A stretch of 64,000 bases of DNA from Sphingomonas trueperi (GCF_011927635.1 NZ_JAATJB010000013.1:1-64000); one strand, 5' to 3'. Shown: positions 1 to 9,008, counted from the stretch's first letter. The notes: a model not told the origin generated them from the letters alone. Made by a program: numbers and translations.

Positions 1-10
1 TCCGGCGTAA

Positions 11-559
11 ACCGCTGACGTCCCATACCAATCTCCAATTCTCACGCCCCGCAGGGCTCTCTTCAGAATTGGACCAGTTTTTCCAAGGCAGACCACACTG
101 GCGCTCGGCATAGATCGGGAGGGCGGGCCGCTGCGTTGGTCGCTCTATGCGCGCGGGGAATTCCTCCGGGCTACTCTCGACGGTTATACGGAGAGCGGCG
201 CCGGCCGCATGGACCTGCGGTTCGACAGTCGCAACGTCCGTTCGCTGACGGGCACGCTCGGCGCGCGGCTCGAAACGGAGCGGCGCTATGGCGGGGTGAC
301 AATGACGCCGCGGCTGCGCTTCGAGTGGAACCACGAACTCCAGGATGCGGCCGCGCAGCGGCTCGATTATGCCGACATCCCCGGCCAGGCGCTCTACAGC
401 ATCAGCACCTTCGGCTGGTCGCGCAATCAATATCAGCTCAGCCTTGGCACGCGCATGGTGCTGCCGCGCAACTGGACGGTCGATTTGGAAGGCGGCTTCC
501 GCGGCGGCGGGCAGGAAACGGCGGGGACGTTACGCATTCTGGTCGGGAAGGAATTCTAA
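11..559 (+). pseudogene. C-terminal remnant of an autotransporter-type beta-barrel
   Basis: The frame is open from about position 11 to the stop at 557-559. From about position 101 it reads like the last strands of an autotransporter beta-domain: alternating aromatic and hydrophilic residues, the stretch WSLYARGEFLRATLDGY, and a C-terminal aromatic residue (GKEF), as expected for a BAM-recognised barrel strand. An in-frame TAA lies at 8-10, and there is no start codon with a ribosome site or signal peptide. Bases before about 100 do not look like barrel sequence and contain an AT-richer inverted repeat. Either the gene was broken by a deletion or insertion just upstream, or the rest lies outside the window in another frame. 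Family call is moderate; the truncation is what the sequence shows. Confidence 0.55.
34..73. repeat. Inverted repeat at the truncation point
   Basis: TCCAATTCT (34-42) and AGAATTGGA (65-73) are perfect reverse complements, with a smaller inner stem GCCC/GGGC (46-49, 54-57). The arms are much more AT-rich than the surroundings and sit exactly where similarity to the barrel is lost. It may be a transcription terminator or a scar of a rearrangement; no T-tract is seen. Confidence 0.4.
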
Positions 560-679
560 CGCGGCGCGTCGGCCGCACCGGACTGCGCGTGGGAGACCAG
601 GGCACGCCCATGACGGCGACGATCGACGAACGTTTCGCGCCGTCGGTCTGGGCGTGCCGGCCCATGCGATGTCGGCACT

Positions 680-2245
680 TCAGGCGAAGTGGATCTCGAA
701 CACGCTGGCGTGGCGTGTCGGCAGGCTGGCCGGGGGCGTGATCACCAGCGCCTGATCGGTCTGCTGGAAGTTGATCCTGCCGCGATGGCCGAGCAGTTTG
801 ACCGTGCGCACCTTGCGCCGCTCGTGCGGGTTGCCGCGGGCGAGCGACGTGATCGCCACCGGCCCCTTGGGCTCGCCGAGCGTGATCGCGTGGAGCGTCT
901 CGCCCTTCGTCGTGAAGCGGATGTCCTGCGGGGTATAGGCGGCGCGCTCCTGGAAGGCGCCCTGCTTGGGCTTGGTGGGCCCCTCGCCGTAGATATGCCA
1001 GGGGCGGGTGCCGTGGATCGCGGGGGCGTTCACCGCCATCCAGGCGGCAAGCTCGGTCAGCAACTGGTCCGATTGCGGTGGCAGGCTGCCGTCGGCGCGG
1101 AGCACCACGTTGAGCAGCATGTTGCCGTTCTTGCTCACGATGTCGGCGAACATGGTGAGCACCTCGTCGGTCGACTTGTAGCGATCGCCCTCGTTGTAGA
1201 ACCAGTCGCCGTTCGAGGTGTCGGTCTGCCAGGGGAGCGGATCGATGCCGTCGAGCACGCCGCGCTCGACATCCTGCACGCCCCAGGCCTTGTTGAACTC
1301 GCCCGAGCCGAGCGACTTGTGGTTGTACACCGCCTCCAGCTTGCCGCTGCGCGCGATGCTGCTGTTGTAGAGATGCGCGACCATCGACCGGCCGATCTCC
1401 CCGAACGGCACCCCGCCATCGGTGTAGAGCAGGTCGGGCTGGTAGTTGTCGACCAGGTCGCGGATGCGCGCGAACCAGTGGCGCTGGTATTCGGGGTTCT
1501 TGGTGTACCAGGTCTCGGGCCGGTTGAGGAACGGCTCGTCACGGTTGCCGTGATAGAGGTCGACGAAGCGCGGGTCGGCGCCGTCATAGGGCACGCCCAT
1601 CTTGGGCCAGAACTGGTCGTAGAGCTGGTTCGGGTACCACCAGTTATAGCTGGCGCCGAGATGTTCGGACACGCCGAAGCGCAGGCCGCGGCGCCTGGCG
1701 GCGGCGCGCAGGCTCCCGACGATGTCGCGCTTGGGGCCCATCTGCACCGCATTCCAGCGGTGATGGCGCGAGTTCCACAAGTCGAAATTGTCGTGGTGGA
1801 CGCCCATGGATACTATATACTTTGCGCCCGCAGCTTCGTATCGCGTCACCAGCGCCTCCGGATCGAACTTGTCCGCGGTCCAGAGGGGAAGGAGGTCCTT
1901 GTAGCCTTTTTCCGAAGGATGGCCGTAGGTTTTGAGGTGGTGTTCGTAATGGGGGTGGCCGGGCACGTACATAAAGCGGGCGTACCAATCGCCCTGGCCG
2001 GCGACCGCCTGCGGGCCCCAATGCGCCCAGATGCCGAACTTGGCGTCGCGGAACCAGTCCGGCGTCTTGTAGGTGGAGAGCGAGGCGTCGGTCGGCTTGA
2101 ACGGACCCGGCGCCGCGACCGGCGTGACGTCCGCGCCCGGCAGCTTCGCCGTCGCCGTCTGTTGCGCGCGGGCGGTGCCCGCCTTCACGGCCAGTGCGGT
2201 CGCGAACGATCCGGCCAGTATCTCGCGCTTGGTGAAGTTGGTCAT
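680..2245 (-). CDS. Alpha-L-fucosidase, GH29 family
   Basis: 521 aa. Hydrolyses terminal alpha-L-fucose from glycans with retention. The start (2243-2245) is preceded by CAGGAGGAG. The N-terminus (KREILAGSFATALAVKAG, then ARA) looks like an export signal of Tat type with KR instead of RR, so the enzyme is probably periplasmic. GH29 hallmarks: KFGIWAHWG near residue 70, GVHHDNFDLW near 149-157, SEHLGASYNWW near 193-203, and LLYTDGG, whose Asp near 276 fits the catalytic nucleophile. A long C-terminal segment follows the barrel, as in bacterial family members of this length. It is divergent from a GH2 gene, suggesting joint use of a fucosylated and galactosylated plant glycan. Substrate linkage cannot be read from sequence. 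Confidence 0.9.
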   Translation of the reverse strand: MTNFTKREILAGSFATALAVKAGTARAQQTATAKLPGADVTPVAAPGPFKPTDASLSTYKTPDWFRDAKFGIWAHWGPQAVAGQGDWYARFMYVPGHPHYEHHLKTYGHPSEKGYKDLLPLWTADKFDPEALVTRYEAAGAKYIVSMGVHHDNFDLWNSRHHRWNAVQMGPKRDIVGSLRAAARRRGLRFGVSEHLGASYNWWYPNQLYDQFWPKMGVPYDGADPRFVDLYHGNRDEPFLNRPETWYTKNPEYQRHWFARIRDLVDNYQPDLLYTDGGVPFGEIGRSMVAHLYNSSIARSGKLEAVYNHKSLGSGEFNKAWGVQDVERGVLDGIDPLPWQTDTSNGDWFYNEGDRYKSTDEVLTMFADIVSKNGNMLLNVVLRADGSLPPQSDQLLTELAAWMAVNAPAIHGTRPWHIYGEGPTKPKQGAFQERAAYTPQDIRFTTKGETLHAITLGEPKGPVAITSLARGNPHERRKVRTVKLLGHRGRINFQQTDQALVITPPASLPTRHASVFEIHFA

Positions 2246-2258
2246 CCGCTCCTCCTGT

Positions 2259-2272
2259 CGTGCCCGGGCACG
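2259..2272. promoter_or_regulatory. Perfect 14-bp palindrome in the fucosidase leader
   Basis: CGTGCCCGGGCACG is a perfect palindrome 13 bp upstream of the fucosidase start codon, in the 157-bp region between two divergent glycosidase genes. It could be an operator or a leader hairpin. No TGTTA-type LacI site is seen in this gap. Confidence 0.3.
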
Positions 2273-2402
2273 TTTCGCGCGCCGCTGTTGCTGGCATATT
2301 TGCAAGCCGATTTTCATGTGGCAAGCGTCAATTTGTCGTAGTTTTTGTGCCGAAGCCGTTGTTTTGCGGCCTTGGCGGGCCGCCCGTTTGGGGGAGCTTA
2401 TT

Positions 2403-4901
2403 ATGACCGACACGCCAATCGATCCTTCGCGTCGCGCCGTGCTGGCGCTCGCCGCCGCAGCACCCCTGCTGCCCCAGGCGGTGCGCGCCGCGCCCCCCGC
2501 CGACCCGCTGCCCGCGCGCGACATAGGGCTGGGGCCGCGCGAGGTGCTGCCGTTCGATGCCGGCTGGCGGTTCAATTTCGGCCATGGCAGCGATCCGGCC
2601 AAGGATTTCGGCTTCGGCATGGGGCAGGGCGATTTCGCCAAGACCGGCGACTTCAAGCTCGCCAAGACCGACTATGACGATGCCGATTGGCGCGCGCTCG
2701 ACCTGCCGCACGACTGGGCGGTGGAACTCCCCTTCGTCCGCGACGATCAGGGCGGCGATGCGAGCAACCGCGGGCATGGCTTCAAGCCGCTCGGCCGCCG
2801 CTATCCCGAGACCAGCATCGGCTGGTACCGCCGCCGCTTCGACGTGCCCGCCGGCGATCGCGGCCGCCGCATCTGGATCGAGTTCGACGGAGCGATGCGC
2901 GACGCGATCCTGTGGGTGAACGGGTGCTATATCGGCCGCCACAATGACGGCTACACCTCGTTCCGCTTCGACCTCACCGACTTCCTGCACTATGGCGGGG
3001 ACAATGTGATCGTGGTGCGGGTCGACGCCTCGCTGGGCGACGGCTGGTTCTACGAAGGCGCGGGGATCTACCGCCATGTCTGGCTGACCAAGCACGACGC
3101 GCTCCACTTCGGCAAATGGGACAGCGTGGTGCGCGCGACCCCCGAGGGGGCGGGGGCGACGCTCGATCTCGCGACGGTGATCGCCAATGACGGCGACGCG
3201 GCGCAGCAGGCGGTGGTGGAATGGACCATCGCCGATGCGGCCGGGCAGGTGGTGGCGCGCGCCTCTGCGCCCGCCGTAACGGTGGACGCGGGCGGGACCG
3301 CCCAGAGCCAGACCCGCGCGACGCTGCCCCAGGCGCAGCGCTGGTCGACCGGAACGCCGGTCCTCTACACCGCCACCGCGCGGCTCGCGGCGGGCGGGGC
3401 GGTGCGCGACGCCGATCGCGTGACCTTCGGCGTCCGCAGCTTCCGCTTCGACGCCGATCGCGGCTTCTTCCTCAACGACAAGCCCATGAAGCTCCAGGGC
3501 ACGTGCAACCACCAGGACCATGCCGGCGTGGGCGCGGCGCTGCCCGATGCGCTCCAGCGCTACCGGTTGAACATCCTCCGCGAGATGGGCTGCAACGCGG
3601 TGCGCACCACCCACAACATGCCCACGCCCGAATGGATCGCAGAGTGCGACCGGGCAGGCGTGCTGGTGATGTGCGAGACCCGCCAGATGAGCGCCAATCC
3701 GGAGGCGATGGCGCAACTGGAGGTGATGGTGAAGCGCTTCCGCAATGCGCCCTCGGTGATCCTCTGGTCGATCGGCAACGAAGAGTGGCTGTTCCAGGAC
3801 AAGATGGCCGAACAGGGCAAGCCGATCGCCGCGACGATGGTCCGCCGCTGCCACGCGCTCGACCCCACAAGGCCGGTGTCGGCCGCGGTCAACGGCGACA
3901 ACGAGCAAGGGGTGAGCGACCCGCTCGACATCATCGGCTTCAACTACAAGGTCCAATATCCCGAGGGCTTCCACGCCAAGCACCCGGCGCGGCCGGTCTA
4001 TGGCTCGGAAACGTCGAGCGCGATCGCCACGCGCGGCGAATATGCCAGCGTTCCGGCGCGCAACCTGGTCAACAGCTATGACGGCGTGGTGCCCTGGGGG
4101 CAGACCCCCGAGGCGTGGTGGAAGCTCTATGGCGGCAAGCCCTGGTCGGCGGGCGGCTTCGCCTGGACCGGCTTCGACTATCGCGGCGAGCCGACTCCCT
4201 ATGGCTGGCCCTCGATCAGCTCGCAGTTCGGCATCGTCGACATGTGCGGCTTCCCCAAGGACAGCTATTATTACTACCGCGCCTGGTGGCGGTCCGAGCC
4301 GTCGTTGCACGTCTTCCCGCACTGGAACTGGGAAGGCCGCGAAGGCGAGATGGTGTCGGTCTGGGTCTATTCCAATTGCGACAGCGTGGAGCTGGTGGTG
4401 AACGGCCGCAGCCTAGGCAGCCAGCAGGTGCCGCCGCTGGGCCATCTCGAATGGAAGGTGCCGTATCAGTCGGGATACATCGAGGCGCGCGGGCGCAAAG
4501 GCGGGCGAGTGCTCACCGCGCGGCGCGAGACCACCGGCCCCGGTCGCACGATCCGCCTGACCGCCGACCGCACCACCATCGCCGCCGATGGTTGCGACGT
4601 GGCGATGCTCAAGGCGGAGCTGCTCGATGCGCGCGGGCGTCCGGTCCCGACCGCGATGGACAAGCTGGCGTTCGCGATCGAGGGCCCGGCTGCGATCATC
4701 GGCGTCGGCAATGGCGATCCGAATTGCCTGGAAAGCGACAAGGCGCCGCGCCGCTCGCTGTTCAATGGGCTGGCGCAGGTGATCGTCCAGTCCACGGGGC
4801 GGCCGGGAACGATCAAGGTGGCGGCCGTTGCCGACGGTTCGCGCGCCGAGCCGCTGCTGCCCGGCAGGATCGTCTTGCAGGCGGCCGGTCACCCTATCTG
4901 A
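2403..4901 (+). CDS. Glycoside hydrolase family 2, beta-galactosidase-like
   Basis: 832 aa. The ATG at 2403 follows GGGGGAG. The N-terminus SRRAVLALAAAAPLLPQAVRA is a Tat-type signal, so the enzyme is probably exported folded. Domain order: jelly-roll sugar-binding domain (about 45-240, with LPHDWAVELPF and GWYRRRFDVP), Ig-like domain, TIM barrel, and C-terminal Ig-like domains (VWVYSNCDSVELVVNG). Catalytic residues are visible: acid/base Glu in SIGNEEW (about 460) and nucleophile Glu in VYGSETSS (about 536). This layout resembles DUF4982-type GH2 enzymes of polysaccharide utilisation loci. Beta-galactosidase is the likeliest activity, but related glycosidases cannot be excluded. Confidence 0.88.
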   Translation: MTDTPIDPSRRAVLALAAAAPLLPQAVRAAPPADPLPARDIGLGPREVLPFDAGWRFNFGHGSDPAKDFGFGMGQGDFAKTGDFKLAKTDYDDADWRALDLPHDWAVELPFVRDDQGGDASNRGHGFKPLGRRYPETSIGWYRRRFDVPAGDRGRRIWIEFDGAMRDAILWVNGCYIGRHNDGYTSFRFDLTDFLHYGGDNVIVVRVDASLGDGWFYEGAGIYRHVWLTKHDALHFGKWDSVVRATPEGAGATLDLATVIANDGDAAQQAVVEWTIADAAGQVVARASAPAVTVDAGGTAQSQTRATLPQAQRWSTGTPVLYTATARLAAGGAVRDADRVTFGVRSFRFDADRGFFLNDKPMKLQGTCNHQDHAGVGAALPDALQRYRLNILREMGCNAVRTTHNMPTPEWIAECDRAGVLVMCETRQMSANPEAMAQLEVMVKRFRNAPSVILWSIGNEEWLFQDKMAEQGKPIAATMVRRCHALDPTRPVSAAVNGDNEQGVSDPLDIIGFNYKVQYPEGFHAKHPARPVYGSETSSAIATRGEYASVPARNLVNSYDGVVPWGQTPEAWWKLYGGKPWSAGGFAWTGFDYRGEPTPYGWPSISSQFGIVDMCGFPKDSYYYYRAWWRSEPSLHVFPHWNWEGREGEMVSVWVYSNCDSVELVVNGRSLGSQQVPPLGHLEWKVPYQSGYIEARGRKGGRVLTARRETTGPGRTIRLTADRTTIAADGCDVAMLKAELLDARGRPVPTAMDKLAFAIEGPAAIIGVGNGDPNCLESDKAPRRSLFNGLAQVIVQSTGRPGTIKVAAVADGSRAEPLLPGRIVLQAAGHPI

Positions 4902-5202
4902 GCCACGCAGCAAGACCCGCCGGGCGGGATTGCCGGGCTCTTCGCCGCGGCGCCCGTTCGACGTAAAGCGGCTCTTGGGGACGGTAACAACGGGATGGTC
5001 GCGCGGGGGTAGTATCGCTATCGCAGCGGGCAGTTCATCGATACCGTCGGCACCACGCGGCGGGCGCCCGTGCACGTCGTCGGCGCGAGCCCGGGCGCGC
5101 GCCGAACCGTTCAGGCGAGAGTGTAGAAGCAGTTCTGAGACAAGCGTATATGGGTGCCGCCATGCCGCTGGCCCAGAGCCCCGCATCCCGGGAAGGCGAG
5201 GG
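4902..5202. other. 301-bp gap without a supported gene
   Basis: Lies between the convergent ends of the GH2 gene and the nicotinamidase-like gene. The near-palindrome CCCGCCGGGCGGG (4916-4928) follows the GH2 stop, but it has no usable loop and no T-tract, so it is at most a weak terminator. Nothing else convincing is seen. Confidence 0.5.
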
Positions 5203-5817
5203 CTATCCGGCCTGTGCGTTGGCGGGGGCTGGTTCGGACAGCCGGACGGGCTTGCCGGCAAAATCCTCAGCCAGCACCTGCGCGATCGGGCGGGCGATGC
5301 CGCGGGTGAGCGCGGCCGGCACTTCGACCGTGAAGCCGTGCGCCACCGCGCCGTCGATCGCCCAGCGTACGCAATAGTCCGCGGCGACCCCGATCACGGT
5401 CAGTTCCGCAATCCCCTCCGCCCGCAGCGCCGCGAAGAAGGCGTCGCGCGGCTGGGCCTCGTGGCTGCCGATAGCCTCGATCACCAGATCGGGTTCGGCC
5501 CACATGTCGAACACGCCCTTTTCGATCCGATAGACCGGGATGCCCGGTGCTACCGCCGCCATGTCGAGCACATTCTCCCAGCCCGGCGAGCCGCGCTCGC
5601 AGTGGAGCGGAAATTGCTCGGCCTCCGGCGAGCCGGCGAAGCGTTCGGCGGTGTGGGTGTCGAAGGTGAACAGCACGCCCGCGGTCTCCGCCGGATCGAG
5701 ATCGGCGAGCCAAGCCCGCAGCGGCCCGATCAACGCCTCGGCGCCTGCAACCGACAGCGCCCCATCGGCGTGCATGAAATCGGCCTGGGTATCCACCACG
5801 ATGACGAAACGCCGCAA
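5203..5817 (-). CDS. Nicotinamidase-like cysteine hydrolase (isochorismatase fold)
   Basis: 204 aa with a TTG start at 5815-5817, chosen because AAGGAG lies 7 nt upstream (5825-5830) and no ATG fits. Catalytic triad: Asp9 (IVVDTQADF), Lys100 (RIEKGVFD) and Cys149 (AADYCVRWA). The segment FPLHCERGSPGW, with Asp53 and His55 in FDTHT, resembles the metal-binding and substrate region of nicotinamidases (PncA), which turn nicotinamide into nicotinate and ammonia in NAD salvage. It is the third gene after the dctB/dctD-like pair, 20 bp behind dctD, so probably co-transcribed; the reason for this association is unclear. A related amidase activity remains possible. Confidence 0.75.
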   Translation of the reverse strand: MRRFVIVVDTQADFMHADGALSVAGAEALIGPLRAWLADLDPAETAGVLFTFDTHTAERFAGSPEAEQFPLHCERGSPGWENVLDMAAVAPGIPVYRIEKGVFDMWAEPDLVIEAIGSHEAQPRDAFFAALRAEGIAELTVIGVAADYCVRWAIDGAVAHGFTVEVPAALTRGIARPIAQVLAEDFAGKPVRLSEPAPANAQAG

Positions 5818-5837
5818 CTTCGGTCTCCTTGCTTGCC

Positions 5838-7106
5838 CTATTCGACCCCGCGGGCGCGCCGCAGATCGATGCCGAGCCGTTTGACCCGGTAATAGAAGGT
5901 CTTGCGCGGCAGGCCCAGCGCCGCGATCGCCGCGTTGATCTCGCCGTCCGCCGCCGCGATCGCATCGAGGATCGCGCTGCGCTCGAAGGCCTCCAGCCGT
6001 TCGGTGAGCGGCTGCACTTCGGCGGGCGCGCTCTCGGCGGCCGGTTCGAGCCCGAGCACGAAGCGCTCCGCCGCACGCTCCAGCTCCCGCACATTGCCCG
6101 GCCAGTCGCGCCGGGCGGCGGCATGCGCGGCCTCGGAGAGCGGCGGGGCGGGGCGGCGGTGGCGCTGCGCCGCCTGCAGCGCAAGCTGGGCGAAGAGCAA
6201 CGGCACGTCCTCGCGCCGCTCGGCCAGCGGCGGCAGCCGCAGCGGCACCCCCGCCAGCCGGTGGTACAGCCCCGGCGGCAGCGCCGCCGCGCCGCCCTCG
6301 CCGATTGCGGCGATGATCCGCACGTCGACGGGATCGGGATCGCGCTGCTCGGTGGCGACGGTGCGCGCCTCGGCGAACTGGGCGAGGCGATGGTGGAGCT
6401 CGGGCGGGGCGAGATCGAGATGATCGAGGAACAGCGTGCCACGGTCGGCGCGGGCGACCAGCCCGTCGCGGGCGAACAGCTCGCGGGCACCGATCCCCGG
6501 CGGCAGCGTCGCGCAGTCCACCGCCTGGAAGCGATGCCGCGCCCGCCTGCCGGCGCGGTGGACCAGACGGGCATAGAGTTCCTTGCCGGTGCCGGTCGCG
6601 CCTTCGAGCACGAGATCGAGCGCGGCATCGGCCAGGACCGGGATCATTTCGCGCAGCCGGCGGATCGCGGGCGCCTCGCCGAGCAGCGCGGTGTCGCTCT
6701 CGCTCGTCGCGGCGCGCAGCCGCCGGTTCTCCAGCGCGAGGGTGCGCGCTGTGCCGGCCCGTTGCAGCGCGGCCGCCAGTGCGTCGCCGGGGAAGGGCTT
6801 GGTGAGGAAGTCCCAGGCGCCCGCCTTGATGGCATCCACCGCCATGGTGACGTCGCCATGGCCGGTCATCAGGATCACCGGCAGCTCGGGGTCGACGGCG
6901 CGCAGCCGGTGGAAGAAGTCGATGCCCGACATCCCCGGCATCCGCACGTCGGTGACGACCACGCCGGGAAAGTCCCGGTCGATCGCCGCCAGCGCGCTCG
7001 GCGCATCGACGAAGGGGCGGACGTCGTGCCCTGCCAGTGTCAGCAGCTGGATCAGCGCCGTGCGAAAATCGACGTCGTCGTCGACCAGGGCGACGGCCAC
7101 GCTCAT
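5838..7106 (-). CDS. dctD: DctD-like response regulator without the GAFTGA loop
   Basis: 422 aa. Receiver domain (1-120) with DDD at 9-11, phospho-Asp53 (VVTDVRMPG) and Lys103. A sigma-54-activator-type AAA+ domain follows (about 140-330) with Walker A GATGTGKE (169-176), then a Fis-type helix-turn-helix ending in PRKTFYYRVKRLGI. The GAFTGA loop that touches sigma-54 is absent: the sequence runs from ARELFARDG straight to RADRGTLFLDHL. Walker B has LFLDH where LFLDE is usual. It overlaps the sensor kinase gene by four bases and lies divergent from dctA, so it very likely controls dctA. The missing loop suggests it works without sigma-54 as a DNA-binding regulator. Confidence 0.82.
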   Translation of the reverse strand: MSVAVALVDDDVDFRTALIQLLTLAGHDVRPFVDAPSALAAIDRDFPGVVVTDVRMPGMSGIDFFHRLRAVDPELPVILMTGHGDVTMAVDAIKAGAWDFLTKPFPGDALAAALQRAGTARTLALENRRLRAATSESDTALLGEAPAIRRLREMIPVLADAALDLVLEGATGTGKELYARLVHRAGRRARHRFQAVDCATLPPGIGARELFARDGLVARADRGTLFLDHLDLAPPELHHRLAQFAEARTVATEQRDPDPVDVRIIAAIGEGGAAALPPGLYHRLAGVPLRLPPLAERREDVPLLFAQLALQAAQRHRRPAPPLSEAAHAAARRDWPGNVRELERAAERFVLGLEPAAESAPAEVQPLTERLEAFERSAILDAIAAADGEINAAIAALGLPRKTFYYRVKRLGIDLRRARGVE

Positions 7107-8788
7107 GCCCGGCAGAGCTCCAGCTCAAAGCACGCGCCGCCTTCCTCGGGCAGCCAGCGCAGGCTGCCGCCCAGCTCGGTCATGATGTCGCTCGCGATCA
7201 CCAGCCCGAGGCCCAGCCCGTTGCTGCGGCTGGTGGCGAAGGGGGTGAACAGCCGCGCGGCGATGTCGGGCGCGATGCCGGGGCCATTGTCCTGGATGCG
7301 GACCCAGACCAGCCCATCGCCCAGCGTCACACGGATCGTGATCGTCGGGTCGGGGCGGCCGGCGAGGGCTTCGCTCGCGTTCTGCAGCAGGTTGACGAAC
7401 ACCTGCTCCAGCCGCACCCGCCCGCCCATCACCAGCAGGTGCGCACCGATCGTTGGCCGCTCCAGCCGCACGGCGCGCAACTGCTCCTTGAGGATCAGCA
7501 GCGCGCCGTCGAGCACCTCGGCCAGCGGCAGCGGGCGGACCTCGCCCGGCTGGCGGCGCGAGAAGCCGCGCAGCTGCGCCGTGACTGCGCCGATCCGGTC
7601 GCTCAGGCGTCGGATCGTCTCCAGATTGTCGCGCACCATGTCGGTCGCGCCTTGCGCGAGCAGCTGCACGCTGGTCTCGGCATAGGTGCGGATCGCGGCA
7701 ACGGGCTGCGCGGTTTCATGCGCGACGCTGGCGGTGACCTGCCCGAGCGTGGCGAGGCGATTGGCCTGGCGCAGACCCTCGCGCAGATCGGCGGCGCGGG
7801 CCTCGAGTGCGGCGCGTTCCTCGATCTCGCGACGGAGCTCGGCGGTGCGCTCGGCAACCGCGACTTCGAGCTCGGAGGTGCGGCGCTGGCGCTGGGTCGC
7901 ACGCTGGCGCAGGCCCCAGAGCAGCAGTGCCAGCGCCAGCACCGCCATCAGCGCGCCAAGCCCGGCGGTGCGCTGGGCGGTCGCGACCGCGGGGCCGACA
8001 GCACGGCGCAGCGCCAGCGTCCAGCCCGGCTGGCTGGTCGGCACGCGCGCCTCGATCAGGTCGCCGCGGGCGGGGGGGAGCAGTACCGGCGCGGAGCCTT
8101 CGGGCAGCGCCGCCTCGCGCCGCAGCGCTGCCAGCACCGCCGGCAGGATCGGCCGGGCAACCGCGAAGCGCAGGCCAGGATCGCTGGCGACGAGCACGAG
8201 CCCGGCGGGGTTCTCGACATAGGTGTCGCCACCCGCTTGTCGCCATGCCGCTTCGATCGCATCGAACTCCAGCTTGACGACGATCACGCCGTTTGCCGGC
8301 GTGCGGCGGGCGAGATAGAGTCCCGAATGACGGCTGACCGTGCCCAGCGCGAACTGGCTGGCCTCGCCGCGGCTGCTCGCCTCGCGGAAATAGCGGCGGA
8401 AGCGATAGTCGGAGCCGACGAAGCTCTGCGGCGTCCGCCAGTTGCTCGCCGCGCGGGTGCGGCCGTCCGCGCCGATCACATAGATGGCGGCGGCGCCAGT
8501 GGTGCGGGCAAGGCGTTCAAGCTTTGCGTTGAGCGCGCGCGGCGGCGCACCGGCAAGCGTGGCGGCGACGTCGCGGTCGTCGCCCAGCGCGAGGGGGAGG
8601 AGGCGGAAGCGGGCGATCTCGCTGTCGAGCAGGCTGGCGCGGAGCTGGGCGTTGGTGCGGGCGCCGGCGACCAGCGAGTCCTGCGTGCGGTTCCCCGCGA
8701 TCCAGCCGGCGGCGAGCGCCACCGCCGCTCCAAGCAGCGCGGCGACCATCCAATAGCGCCAGCCGGAAAGCGATTCGCGATGCGTCAC
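7103..8788 (-). CDS. dctB: DctB-like C4-dicarboxylate sensor histidine kinase
   Basis: 561 aa from a GTG at 8786-8788; the ribosome site is weak, so the start is uncertain. Layout: transmembrane helix (about 12-32), periplasmic double-PAS-type sensor (about 35-265; FVGSDYRFRRYF is typical of DctB), second helix (about 274-294), coiled coil, HisKA with phospho-His357 (ASVAHETAQP), and HATPase with VNLLQNASEA, DNGPGIA and GLGLGL. It should sense succinate, fumarate or malate in the periplasm and phosphorylate the response regulator, whose start overlaps its stop as ATGA. Divergence from dctA supports the assignment. Confidence 0.85.
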   Translation of the reverse strand: MTHRESLSGWRYWMVAALLGAAVALAAGWIAGNRTQDSLVAGARTNAQLRASLLDSEIARFRLLPLALGDDRDVAATLAGAPPRALNAKLERLARTTGAAAIYVIGADGRTRAASNWRTPQSFVGSDYRFRRYFREASSRGEASQFALGTVSRHSGLYLARRTPANGVIVVKLEFDAIEAAWRQAGGDTYVENPAGLVLVASDPGLRFAVARPILPAVLAALRREAALPEGSAPVLLPPARGDLIEARVPTSQPGWTLALRRAVGPAVATAQRTAGLGALMAVLALALLLWGLRQRATQRQRRTSELEVAVAERTAELRREIEERAALEARAADLREGLRQANRLATLGQVTASVAHETAQPVAAIRTYAETSVQLLAQGATDMVRDNLETIRRLSDRIGAVTAQLRGFSRRQPGEVRPLPLAEVLDGALLILKEQLRAVRLERPTIGAHLLVMGGRVRLEQVFVNLLQNASEALAGRPDPTITIRVTLGDGLVWVRIQDNGPGIAPDIAARLFTPFATSRSNGLGLGLVIASDIMTELGGSLRWLPEEGGACFELELCRA

Positions 8789-8816
8789 TCGGCCGCTATC
8801 CGCCAGCGCGCGACAA

Positions 8817-8865
8817 TGTGCAAGTTTTTGCACTTCGCCTGGTCGGCATGTGTCGATTTTTGCGC
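8817..8865. promoter_or_regulatory. Two phased inverted repeats upstream of dctA (likely DctD sites)
   Basis: Site 1 is a perfect inverted repeat GTGCAA-GTTT-TTGCAC (8818-8823 and 8828-8833). Site 2 (TGTGTCGATTTTTGCGC, 8849-8865) is a degenerate copy starting 32 bp later, about three helical turns, so both would face the same side of the helix. They lie between dctB and dctA. No TGGCAC-N5-TTGC promoter was found nearby. Confidence 0.6.
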
Positions 8866-9008
8866 ATCGGCGGCGCCGAATGTGAGTTAGTGTGCTGATA
8901 AAGAGAGATATTATGGAGAAGCGCTTTTCGCTTTCTCCGCACGTTGCCGCCATCGAGTATCGCCCGATCGAGTCTACCGGCACAACGGAGGCCGAAGGAG
9001 AGGAAGTG

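Noticed and set aside
4828..5892. A 354-residue plus-strand frame between GH2 and dctD
   Set aside because: It runs antisense across a clear nicotinamidase gene and has no motif or ribosome site.
8834..9008. A sigma-54 promoter for dctA
   Set aside because: No GG-N10-GC pair with TGGCAC/TTGC context was found, in agreement with the missing GAFTGA loop of the regulator.
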